The notes beneath the pieces were generated by a model that ran no database searches, had not been told where the DNA came from, and saw nothing but the letters and a program-made list of their open reading frames with translations. From contig CAZKNF010000011.1 in the NCBI GenBank assembly GCA_964554105.1, positions 6,975 to 70,974 on the forward strand: DNA of 64,000 bases, read 5' to 3'. A program made the position numbers and the translations under genes. Source of the stretch: CAZKNF01 sp964554105 (GTDB lineage: Bacteria > Bacteroidota > Rhodothermia > Rhodothermales > VXPQ01). Positions 37,132 through 44,829 of this stretch are shown piece by piece; positions within the stretch are counted from its first letter, which is position 1; the number at the start of each line of letters is the position of its first letter.

Positions 37132-38481
37132 TCAGGAGGCGAGGGCGTCGCGGGTGGCTTCGGCGACTCGATCACAGTCCGCCCGGCTGTTGAATACGTG
37201 GGTCGACACGCGGACGGCGTCGATCCCGCGTTCGCTGACGATGCGGCACCGAAGCTGCCATTCGTTTGTGAGGAAGGCATAAAGCTCGTCGTACGGCATC
37301 GCGTCGGCTTTGAACGTCGTCATTGAACCTGACAGCGAGGGATCGGACGGCGTCAGCACCTCTACACCCGGAATTTCGTGAAGGGCCGCCTGGAGATACT
37401 GCGCCAGTTCGCGGCCGTATCGTGCGACCCGCTCCATGCCGATCGATTCAAGAAAGTCGACCGCGGCAACGATGCCGATAATCGATGCGGCGTCGCGCGT
37501 GCCGGGCTCGTAACGCTGTGCAGTCGGATTGTATCGGAACTCGTCGGGAAGCTCGTATTCCGCTTCAGAGTAGGCGCCGGCCTCGGTGGGCATCACCTCG
37601 TCGAGACGCTCCTCGCGGACGATCAGAATGCCGGTTCCATGCGGCGCTCCCATCCATTTGTGCCCGCTCGTGGCGTACGAATCGCATCCGATGCTGTGCA
37701 CGTCGACCGGAAACATCCCCGCCGACTGCGCGCCGTCGATATGGAACCAGATGCCCCGGTCGCGGGCCATGGAAGCGATCGCCTCGACGGGCAGGCGGAT
37801 CCCGGTAGGCGCGGTGACGTGGCTAACCTGAATCACTCTCGTGCGCGGCGTGATGAGCGCCTCGATCCGCTCCAGATTGCCCGCCTCGCTGGTCGGGTCG
37901 GGTTCGAAAATACGGACCTTTAGTCCGTGCTGCTTCTGGCGGTTCAACCACGGAATCGAGCCGCCGGGATGGGCATGCGATTCGAAAATCACCTCGTCCC
38001 CTTCCCGTAGGAAGGTCAATCCGGATGCGACTGTCGAATTGGCTTCGGTCGCATTGCGCATGAACGCCACTTCCGACGGGAGGGCGCCGAGAAACGCCGC
38101 GACCGGCGTCCGTGCTTCATCGATGTGATGGTGTCCGTGCTCGGAGATGGACTGGAACTCCAGCACGCTCCTGTGCACGGCATCCAGCACCGGGTACGGA
38201 GCGGGGCCGAGCCCGCCGGTATTCAGATAGGTTCGCTCGTGGGTCAGCGGATACTGGTCCCGAACCAGATCCCAAAAATCGTCGTCGTCGACGTACCGCG
38301 GCGGCCACGCAGGCCGCTCCGTATCCGATACCACCGCATCGGTGGATGCGGCGCCGGCAGAATTCCGAGCGTCAGCATTCCCCGCCGGTGCCGCATCGCG
38401 CTCCGACCCAGCGACCGACCAGAGGCCCAGGCCGACGGAGCCGTGAACCGCCCGATTAAGAAATCGACGACGCGTGTTCAT
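37132..38481 (-). CDS. Tat-exported class V aminotransferase-like PLP enzyme
   Basis: A 449-residue fold-type I PLP enzyme related to isopenicillin-N epimerase and cysteine desulfurase-like proteins. The catalytic lysine is in TSGHKWMGAPHG and the cofactor Asp in HIDGAQSAG. The ATG at 38481 gives a classical twin-arginine leader (NTRRRFLNR, then a hydrophobic stretch), so the enzyme is exported folded with its cofactor. It sits between the two permease genes of the ABC transporter, in the same direction, 24 and 43 bases from them. The reaction is unknown; acting on an amino group of an imported sugar or amino acid is one idea. Confidence 0.87.
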   Translation of the reverse strand: MNTRRRFLNRAVHGSVGLGLWSVAGSERDAAPAGNADARNSAGAASTDAVVSDTERPAWPPRYVDDDDFWDLVRDQYPLTHERTYLNTGGLGPAPYPVLDAVHRSVLEFQSISEHGHHHIDEARTPVAAFLGALPSEVAFMRNATEANSTVASGLTFLREGDEVIFESHAHPGGSIPWLNRQKQHGLKVRIFEPDPTSEAGNLERIEALITPRTRVIQVSHVTAPTGIRLPVEAIASMARDRGIWFHIDGAQSAGMFPVDVHSIGCDSYATSGHKWMGAPHGTGILIVREERLDEVMPTEAGAYSEAEYELPDEFRYNPTAQRYEPGTRDAASIIGIVAAVDFLESIGMERVARYGRELAQYLQAALHEIPGVEVLTPSDPSLSGSMTTFKADAMPYDELYAFLTNEWQLRCRIVSERGIDAVRVSTHVFNSRADCDRVAEATRDALAS

Positions 38482-38524
38482 CCAGATAGCCTCTCTCAAC
38501 TCGAAAATCTCAACTCTGACGAAA

Positions 38525-39481
38525 TCACGCCGCAGCCGCCACCGAATCCCTGCCCACACGCATCTGCACGTATGTGAAGAGGGCCACTATCAGCAGGAGA
38601 ATCACCGCAGCCGCGGACGCATAACCCATCTCGTCATATTGGATGCCCTGTTCGTATATGTGATACACCATCGTGCGCGTGGCATTTATGGGTCCGCCCT
38701 GCGTCATGGCCAGGACGATCGTAAATACCTGGAACGATCGGATAACCGCCGTTATGCAGACCAGTACGAAAATGGGCTTGAGCTGTGGGAACGTAATGAA
38801 GCGGAAGTTCTGCATGGCCGACGCGCCGTCCATGCCGGAGACCTCGTAGTATTCCTCCGGGATCGCCTGCAGTGCGGCGGCGAACAGAATCAAGTCGAAT
38901 CCGAGATTCTTCCATATCGTCAACGCCATGAGCGAAGGCAATGCGAGCGTCTCGCTGAGAAGCCACGCCTGCGGTTCGAGCCCGACGAACGTGAGCATGA
39001 AGTTCAGCAGGCCGTTCGAGGCGTAGAGCCACCGGAAAATCATCGATGTCGCCAGCAGCGACGTCACTACGGGGATGAAGTACAGGGTTCTGTAGATCTT
39101 CGCCCATCTACCGGTTTGCTCGACGAGAATCGCAAAAAGCAGCGCGAGCGCCACCCCTATGACGACCACCACTCCCACGAAAAGCAGCGTGTTCCAGAGC
39201 GCCGAGACGAAGAGCGGATCCTGGAACTGCCGGACGTAATTATCCAGACCGATCCAGGGGGTCACGCGCCTCAAGAGCCCGTATTCCAAAAAGCTGATAA
39301 CGATGCTTTTCAGAATCGGGTAGTATTGAAAGACGGCAAAGAACGCCAGCACCGGCAGCAAAAGCAGGTACGCAGATCGGGCCTCGCTGGAGAGGCTTCG
39401 TATGTTCAAGGACCCGCTAAGCAAAGGTATATTTAATCTCGACGCGCGCCGCTCCCCTGACACTTCCCTGCGCTCCGGCAT
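38525..39481 (-). CDS. Carbohydrate ABC transporter permease (MalF-like)
   Basis: A 318-residue inner-membrane permease. Six hydrophobic segments start near residue 35 (AYLLLLPVLAFFAVF), and the EAA-type loop is EVSGMDGASAMQNFRFITFPQ. The start at 39481 is chosen because GAGGAG stands just upstream of that ATG, although the gene then overlaps the end of the preceding glycosidase-like gene by 65 bases; a TTG at 39409 is a weaker alternative. It pairs with the MalG-like permease at 36151 and binding lipoprotein 1. Confidence 0.92.
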   Translation of the reverse strand: MPERREVSGERRASRLNIPLLSGSLNIRSLSSEARSAYLLLLPVLAFFAVFQYYPILKSIVISFLEYGLLRRVTPWIGLDNYVRQFQDPLFVSALWNTLLFVGVVVVIGVALALLFAILVEQTGRWAKIYRTLYFIPVVTSLLATSMIFRWLYASNGLLNFMLTFVGLEPQAWLLSETLALPSLMALTIWKNLGFDLILFAAALQAIPEEYYEVSGMDGASAMQNFRFITFPQLKPIFVLVCITAVIRSFQVFTIVLAMTQGGPINATRTMVYHIYEQGIQYDEMGYASAAAVILLLIVALFTYVQMRVGRDSVAAAA

Positions 39482-41003
39482 ATAAACTCTCCTCGACCCG
39501 GCTCTCCTCCAGGGCAGTCTCCCGACCGTCCCACTGCATCCGCTCGGCACGTGCGCCTTCGGGCAGCAGGACGAGGAGCTCGACGTCGGCGTCGCTCGCT
39601 CGAAGGTCGAGCTCGATGCGCTTGCTCTCGGTATGATGATCGAACGTGTAGCCGAAGCCGGAGCCGGAGTCAGCATAACTCACGTCGATGCGCGCCGTCT
39701 CTTCCTCGGTCGCCGACCAGCGCGGCGCACATCGCACGCGGCGGAAGGAATGATCCAGGTCCGTGATCCCGCACAGGCCCTCGACGAAGGCGTAGAGCAT
39801 TGCCGAAGAGCCCCATCCGTCCGTGGGCGTCGCCTCAGGGCTGGTGCTGGCTTCGTCGGTCGACGGGGTGCCGTCCGGAAAATACCAGAGATACGTTTCG
39901 CCGCTGCGTGCGATCATGTCGGCGTAGCGCTGCAGCGTCTCGACTCCGTACTGCTCGAACCCGTGGTCGAAGGCTGCACGTGCGAGCTCGCCGCCCACAA
40001 GCGGAAGGATGCCCCCGTTCACGTACGCACCGCCCTTAAGCTTTTCATCCCCGAATATGCCGTCGGGAAACGGCGGATCGATGCTGAACCATTCGGCGAA
40101 TGCCCCGACCGCCTCACCCCGTCGTCGGTATTCGCGAAGGATGGCCACGGCGGTCTCATGCGTGGCCAGACCCCGGTTCACGGCCATCGGATTGCTCAGG
40201 CTCAGCTGCTCACCTTCATCCACTCCCGCGATCGTCACCGGCGTGAGCTTGTGGAAGTGCGTGTAGAAGCGCCCGTTAAATAGCAATGTGTTGGCCTGCT
40301 CCCGCACCTCCCCTGCCACGCTGCTCCAGTGATCGGCACGGTCGGCGCGCCCGACGACGCGGCACATGCGGCTCAACAGCGCCGCTGCTTCGTAAAAGCC
40401 GCTGTTGTCGCCGTGCATGATGCCCCAGTAGGTATCGTCCGTAACCTCGAAATTGAGCCACGGCGCACGGCCCGCCGTATAGTCAAAGTCCCACGTGTCG
40501 ATGGTGTAGGGACGTTTGATGAGCCGGTGCTCTTCGTCCCACCGCCACGGATGCGTCATGCTGTAAGTGAGCGCACCCTCCAACGCCGGAATCAGATCAT
40601 CCAGCCACTCGGTCGCTCCCGATGCCTGCCAGGCAAGATAGGCCGCCTTGACGAATCGATACTCGACGTCGGCTTCGACCGGTACGCGGACCCATTTCTC
40701 CCAGTTTTCCCGTTCACACGGCTTCTTCTCGGGGTAGGTCGTTACGTAGTCGAAAACGCGGCCGCTCGTCGCCTGCGTCGAGGCGAAAGCGGAGACGGCG
40801 CTCCGCACGTCAGGTAGGACGTACTTGCCTCCGCGGAGTATATCGGAATGATCACGAATCCATAGGGCCGGTGTATCCGGACTCCGATAACCCTGAACGG
40901 GCGACCCATCGAGCACCAGGTCGATTACGTCTGCATCCAGAAAAGCGAGAATTTGCCGGCAAAAAGCACCCCATCTCCCTGAAGTCGTTTCTACGTTCAG
41001 CAC
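39417..41003 (-). CDS. Six-hairpin glycosidase-like enzyme
   Basis: A 528-residue protein with an (alpha/alpha)6 barrel pattern, followed by a short beta-rich C-terminal domain (about 430-528). Blocks such as RPYTIDTWDFDYTAG, MHGDNSGFYEAAALL, GGAYVNGGILPLVGG and DGWGSSAMLYAFVEGL resemble the catalytic barrels of GH63/GH37/GH78-type inverting enzymes, with several acidic residues that could be catalytic. No signal peptide is seen, so it probably acts in the cytoplasm on imported oligosaccharide. The start is GTG at 41003. The family number cannot be settled by eye; an exo-glycosidase is likely. Confidence 0.75.
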   Translation of the reverse strand: MLNVETTSGRWGAFCRQILAFLDADVIDLVLDGSPVQGYRSPDTPALWIRDHSDILRGGKYVLPDVRSAVSAFASTQATSGRVFDYVTTYPEKKPCERENWEKWVRVPVEADVEYRFVKAAYLAWQASGATEWLDDLIPALEGALTYSMTHPWRWDEEHRLIKRPYTIDTWDFDYTAGRAPWLNFEVTDDTYWGIMHGDNSGFYEAAALLSRMCRVVGRADRADHWSSVAGEVREQANTLLFNGRFYTHFHKLTPVTIAGVDEGEQLSLSNPMAVNRGLATHETAVAILREYRRRGEAVGAFAEWFSIDPPFPDGIFGDEKLKGGAYVNGGILPLVGGELARAAFDHGFEQYGVETLQRYADMIARSGETYLWYFPDGTPSTDEASTSPEATPTDGWGSSAMLYAFVEGLCGITDLDHSFRRVRCAPRWSATEEETARIDVSYADSGSGFGYTFDHHTESKRIELDLRASDADVELLVLLPEGARAERMQWDGRETALEESRVEESLYAGAQGSVRGAARVEIKYTFA

Positions 41004-41010
41004 GTCGGCC

Positions 41011-42024
41011 TCACAAACCGACTCGCAGTGTGAAGCGGTGGGCGTCGTTCAGCAGGTCCATCTGCGTGAAGGCATAGTCGACGGCCACGGCATAGCCTGA
41101 GATCTCGTACTGCAGGCCGCCGCCCAGTGACGCGCCTTCGATTGATGTCTTGATCGGGTCGCGATCAGCCGTACCACCATCTTCGATGCCGCTGTAATTG
41201 AATTTATAGCCGGCCCGGAGAAAAAGTAGATCATAGAACGAAAGCTCGCCGCCGCCGATGAACAGCTGGTCCGCATCGAGCGGCTTCGCCGTATCGATCG
41301 CCAGCATAAGACGCGTGTGCTCGGTGCTGACGGGATAGATGGACGTGCCGATCGAGAACGTGAGCGGAAGCGGATTACTCTGGTTGTAGAATTTTATCGG
41401 GCTGCCCAGATTGCTCAACCGCGCCGACACCCGCCATCCTGCAATGCCGATGTTATACACCGAACCGAAATCGAACGCGACGGCCGTCGCGGACACGTCG
41501 TCGATGGACTCGTTGATCACCTTCACTGTCGTGCCGAGGGCGAGCCGGTCGAAGAAGTACCGGGCAAACGAGGCGCTGACGGCGAGGTCCTGGTAGTCGA
41601 ACGTGCTCGACGTCTCCGTGTCCGTTACCAGATCCTGTAGGATGGGGTCGGTGTAGCCGTTCTCGCGGTTCGCGGGAATGTCGGATACGCCGAAGACCTG
41701 GACTCCCAATGTCACGGTACCGGTGCCTCCCATATTATAGCCGACCGCCGCGCCCGTGTAGCTCAGGTCTGCGATCCAATCGTTGTAGGAGAACGCAGCA
41801 CTCAGGCGCTGATCCGGCGCGAGCGCCGTGCCCGCTGGATTCCAGAAGATCTGGTTGGCACTGTTCTGAATTGTGGTCGCCGCCGAGCCGAGCGCAGCCT
41901 CACGTGCCCCCACCCCGATCTCCAGGAAGGCAGCCCCCGTGCGTCCGGCTTTGCGCTGCGCCAGCGCGTCCGTGGCCACAATGGCGAGCAGTAACGGAAT
42001 GATCAGGAATAGCTTTTCTTTCAT
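41011..42024 (-). CDS. PorV/PorQ family outer-membrane beta-barrel protein
   Basis: A 337-residue outer-membrane protein. A signal peptide (about 1-22, ending in ALAQ) is followed by the PorV/PorQ opening FLEIGVGAREAALGSAAT and IFWNPAGTA, and then strands of alternating residues to a C-terminal barrel strand. PorV is the shuttle that binds T9SS cargo at the outer membrane; related proteins work with TonB receptors. AGAGGA upstream of the ATG fits a ribosome-binding site. Its neighbours are the T9SS-like fibronectin protein and the TonB receptor, a frequent trio in this lineage. Confidence 0.9.
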   Translation of the reverse strand: MKEKLFLIIPLLLAIVATDALAQRKAGRTGAAFLEIGVGAREAALGSAATTIQNSANQIFWNPAGTALAPDQRLSAAFSYNDWIADLSYTGAAVGYNMGGTGTVTLGVQVFGVSDIPANRENGYTDPILQDLVTDTETSSTFDYQDLAVSASFARYFFDRLALGTTVKVINESIDDVSATAVAFDFGSVYNIGIAGWRVSARLSNLGSPIKFYNQSNPLPLTFSIGTSIYPVSTEHTRLMLAIDTAKPLDADQLFIGGGELSFYDLLFLRAGYKFNYSGIEDGGTADRDPIKTSIEGASLGGGLQYEISGYAVAVDYAFTQMDLLNDAHRFTLRVGL

Positions 42025-42094
42025 AATGTCCTCTCGGATTTCAAGGTCCAGGACCGGTCAAAGTGAGCAATGAATGGGGAGACTTCAGCAGCCC

Positions 42095-44785
42095 TCATCG
42101 AAGGATCGCGAAGTGGCCGACTACTTCTCTTCCGTCGTACGAAACATGGTATATGTAGAGCCCGCTGGAGACCTCGACTCCGTCCTTCGAAAACATATCC
42201 CATACGAATCTGCCGTCGCTCGCGTCCTCGACGGATTCCTGCAGCATTATTTGCCCGGACACATCCATGATCGTGATGGTGAAGTCGGACGGCAGATTGA
42301 GAAAGCTGAGATTGTGGCTCGACGGGTTCGTCCGCACATCGTTGAGACCCGTGATCTTATAGGGATTCGGCGAAACCGTAATGAGCCGCTCCACGTCATC
42401 CGCATCCGCGACGGGTGGCGTCACGGTAAAGGACGTCCCGATGTTCTTGAATGCGAGCGTCCCTTCATCCGGGTAGTTCTCGTTCTGGTAGGCAAATGGA
42501 TACGTGCCGCTCCAGGGCGTGTCGAGTCCGATCGTTCCGACCGGAGCCTCCGGAGAGTTGCGCCCGTTGCGATTAATCACTCCCGACGACTCGAGGTGGC
42601 CTGCCGTCACAGGACCCTGCGGACCCGTCCAGCTGCCATCCTCCTTGTACGCCGAGACGTAGTACCAGTACGTGAAGCCGGTGATGGCATTTACATCCTC
42701 GAATTCATAATCATACGGACCGGATGCCGCACCGTACTGACCGAGCTCACTCGCAGGAATGTTCTCGATGAGATCGTAGGTGCCCCATTCCTCGGGCTGG
42801 TATGTTCCGGCGACATCCGACCCTGAGAACGCAAATTCCGCAGCATCGAAGTATGGATTGATCGGATCGAGAAAGGCATCGGTGCCCGTTTCAGGGTCAT
42901 GCTGGTGGTGGAATTGGTCAACCAGACGCATGCCTTCTTCGAGGTAATCACGCCGGCGGTACTGGGCGGCGCGCCAGATCTTGTAGCCGTCCACCTCGGA
43001 ATCGAGATTCTGGACGTCCGTCCACCGAACGACGGCCGTTCCGTCGACGGTGCTCTGCACCTGCACTTCGGGTGCCGGTGGGGCCGGCAGTTCGCTGCGA
43101 ATATCCCAGCCACGCTCCCAGGCCCATTCCGCGGCGTCCATCGCATCCTCGACGCCGTCGAATCGAAATCCTGCTGCCGCTACGAAGACGAACGTGATCG
43201 ACTCGTCAACGTCGAGGCTAAAAGGTCCGACGCCGGTCTTGTTGCTTTCACCGAAGGTCCATTCGCGCGTGTAGCCGATGGCATCGTAAAAGTCGGCATC
43301 CGACGGGCTCTCGTTGCCGACGAGCGTCGGATTCCAGCCGGGCTCCCAGACCGGTTGCTGAATGCCGGTTTCCTTGCCCTCGTCTTCAGAGGCGTACTTG
43401 AAATCTCCGTGCGGGCGCTCGGGACTGCCCTGCGCGACGAAGGTCGTTACGTCGTCCGCCGTTCCGGAAGCGAAGAACCGAGAGTTCGGGGCAAGATCGA
43501 CCGGACGCGTACCACCGTCCGCCGTACGGCCGTAGTCCTCGTACCAGGTTGCCGTCGCAGCTCGAAATTCTTTCGCCGAATCGTTGTAACGATAGGTGAC
43601 GAGCTGGGACTGGAAGGTGTGCGACGTGTACCAGCCGCGCTCGGGGCCTTCGCCGATCGGGTGCGTGTCGAAGAGGGTTTGCTTGTCCGGCGAGGCCGCA
43701 TTGATGCTCCCGAGATTCGCATAGCTCCCGTTGAAGTCCTCGATGCTGCCCTGCTTCACACCCATCCAGCGCCACGCGTTCCAGATGTCGGTGTATCCGT
43801 CCTTGTTGGTGTAATTATTGACGCCGAAGTCGCGTTCTCCCGGGGGCGGAACGGACCGTCCACCGGTGCGGCCCGGCGGCACATTGGCGAACCACGCGAG
43901 CATGTCGTGAGGCACGCCGTCCTCGTCAGGAGCACCTACATAGCCGAACGTACGGCCGGCGCCGAACTTGCTGCCGCCGTCGGTTCCGCCGAGTCGACGG
44001 CCGTTAAAGCTGATCTTGACAGCCGGCGCGGTCTCACCCTGCAGCGAGGCGGTGACGGCGTCTATCGCGTTGCCGGTAGCCTCGAGATCGCCGTCGCCGT
44101 CGCTATCGACTTCGCCCGTGTTCGTCATCGTGACCTCCATCACGACGAAGTCGTTCATGTTCTGCTCGTTCGACGTGAACTGGTGGGCACGAAGCTTGAA
44201 GTCGATGCCCGCGGTCGACGGCCAGCCTGCTTCGTATACCAGATGTGTGCGGCTCTCGTCCGTGTACCGAGCCTCGCGCTGGTAATCACGAGCCGGGTCG
44301 CCCGCCCCGGCGACGTTCGGGCCGTAGGTGGCGGTCATGAACCGGCTATCCTTCCCCTCATCGATATCGTAAATCGGGTTGCCTTCTACGTATCCGGCCC
44401 ATCCATCCGACTTAAAGACAGGGAAGCCGAATTTGCGGGCATTCCGAAACAGATTGATGACCCGGTACCCTGCCGGCCACATGCCGCCGGGGTTGTTGTG
44501 GGTGGCGTCATTCGAGCCCATGTGCATGTAGCTCGTCATGCCGATCCCACGGAAGGAGTTGTTGAGGAGGTTGTCCTCATTGGTATTCAGAGGCTTGACC
44601 GTCTCCCACAGGTCCCCGGCGACCATATACCCGTCGCCGGGTGTGTACTGCCTGAACGTGTTGTACTCGAGGAGACTGGACGGCGTGTCGCCGCTCTGGG
44701 CCGCGGCCGAATCGACCATGGCGCCGAAAATCACCGTGACGCCGAAGATCGCGAGCAGGCAGTAGGTGATGGATCCTTTATTCAT
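42095..44785 (-). CDS. Exported fibronectin-III protein with T9SS-like C-terminal domain
   Basis: An 896-residue surface protein. The signal peptide (about 1-29) ends in AAAQ. Residues 30-590 show no domain I can name, but contain many aromatic and acidic stretches; a fibronectin type III domain follows (about 595-740: APEVQVQSTVDGTAVVRWTD). The last 90 residues form a sorting domain of the T9SS type A kind, with SPNPYKI, ITIMDVSGQIM and SGLYIYHVSY. It lies between the TonB receptor and PorV-like genes and may replace a SusD-type glycan-binding lipoprotein, which is missing here. Confidence 0.85.
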   Translation of the reverse strand: MNKGSITYCLLAIFGVTVIFGAMVDSAAAQSGDTPSSLLEYNTFRQYTPGDGYMVAGDLWETVKPLNTNEDNLLNNSFRGIGMTSYMHMGSNDATHNNPGGMWPAGYRVINLFRNARKFGFPVFKSDGWAGYVEGNPIYDIDEGKDSRFMTATYGPNVAGAGDPARDYQREARYTDESRTHLVYEAGWPSTAGIDFKLRAHQFTSNEQNMNDFVVMEVTMTNTGEVDSDGDGDLEATGNAIDAVTASLQGETAPAVKISFNGRRLGGTDGGSKFGAGRTFGYVGAPDEDGVPHDMLAWFANVPPGRTGGRSVPPPGERDFGVNNYTNKDGYTDIWNAWRWMGVKQGSIEDFNGSYANLGSINAASPDKQTLFDTHPIGEGPERGWYTSHTFQSQLVTYRYNDSAKEFRAATATWYEDYGRTADGGTRPVDLAPNSRFFASGTADDVTTFVAQGSPERPHGDFKYASEDEGKETGIQQPVWEPGWNPTLVGNESPSDADFYDAIGYTREWTFGESNKTGVGPFSLDVDESITFVFVAAAGFRFDGVEDAMDAAEWAWERGWDIRSELPAPPAPEVQVQSTVDGTAVVRWTDVQNLDSEVDGYKIWRAAQYRRRDYLEEGMRLVDQFHHQHDPETGTDAFLDPINPYFDAAEFAFSGSDVAGTYQPEEWGTYDLIENIPASELGQYGAASGPYDYEFEDVNAITGFTYWYYVSAYKEDGSWTGPQGPVTAGHLESSGVINRNGRNSPEAPVGTIGLDTPWSGTYPFAYQNENYPDEGTLAFKNIGTSFTVTPPVADADDVERLITVSPNPYKITGLNDVRTNPSSHNLSFLNLPSDFTITIMDVSGQIMLQESVEDASDGRFVWDMFSKDGVEVSSGLYIYHVSYDGREVVGHFAILR

Positions 44786-44829
44786 GGTACAAGAGGTTTG
44801 ATGACCGAAAAGAGGAGTTCACCTTGAAA

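Noticed and set aside
42899..44827. 642-codon open frame on the plus strand
   Set aside because: It is antisense to the T9SS-like fibronectin gene, which has a signal peptide and sorting domain; the plus frame has neither motif nor sensible composition.
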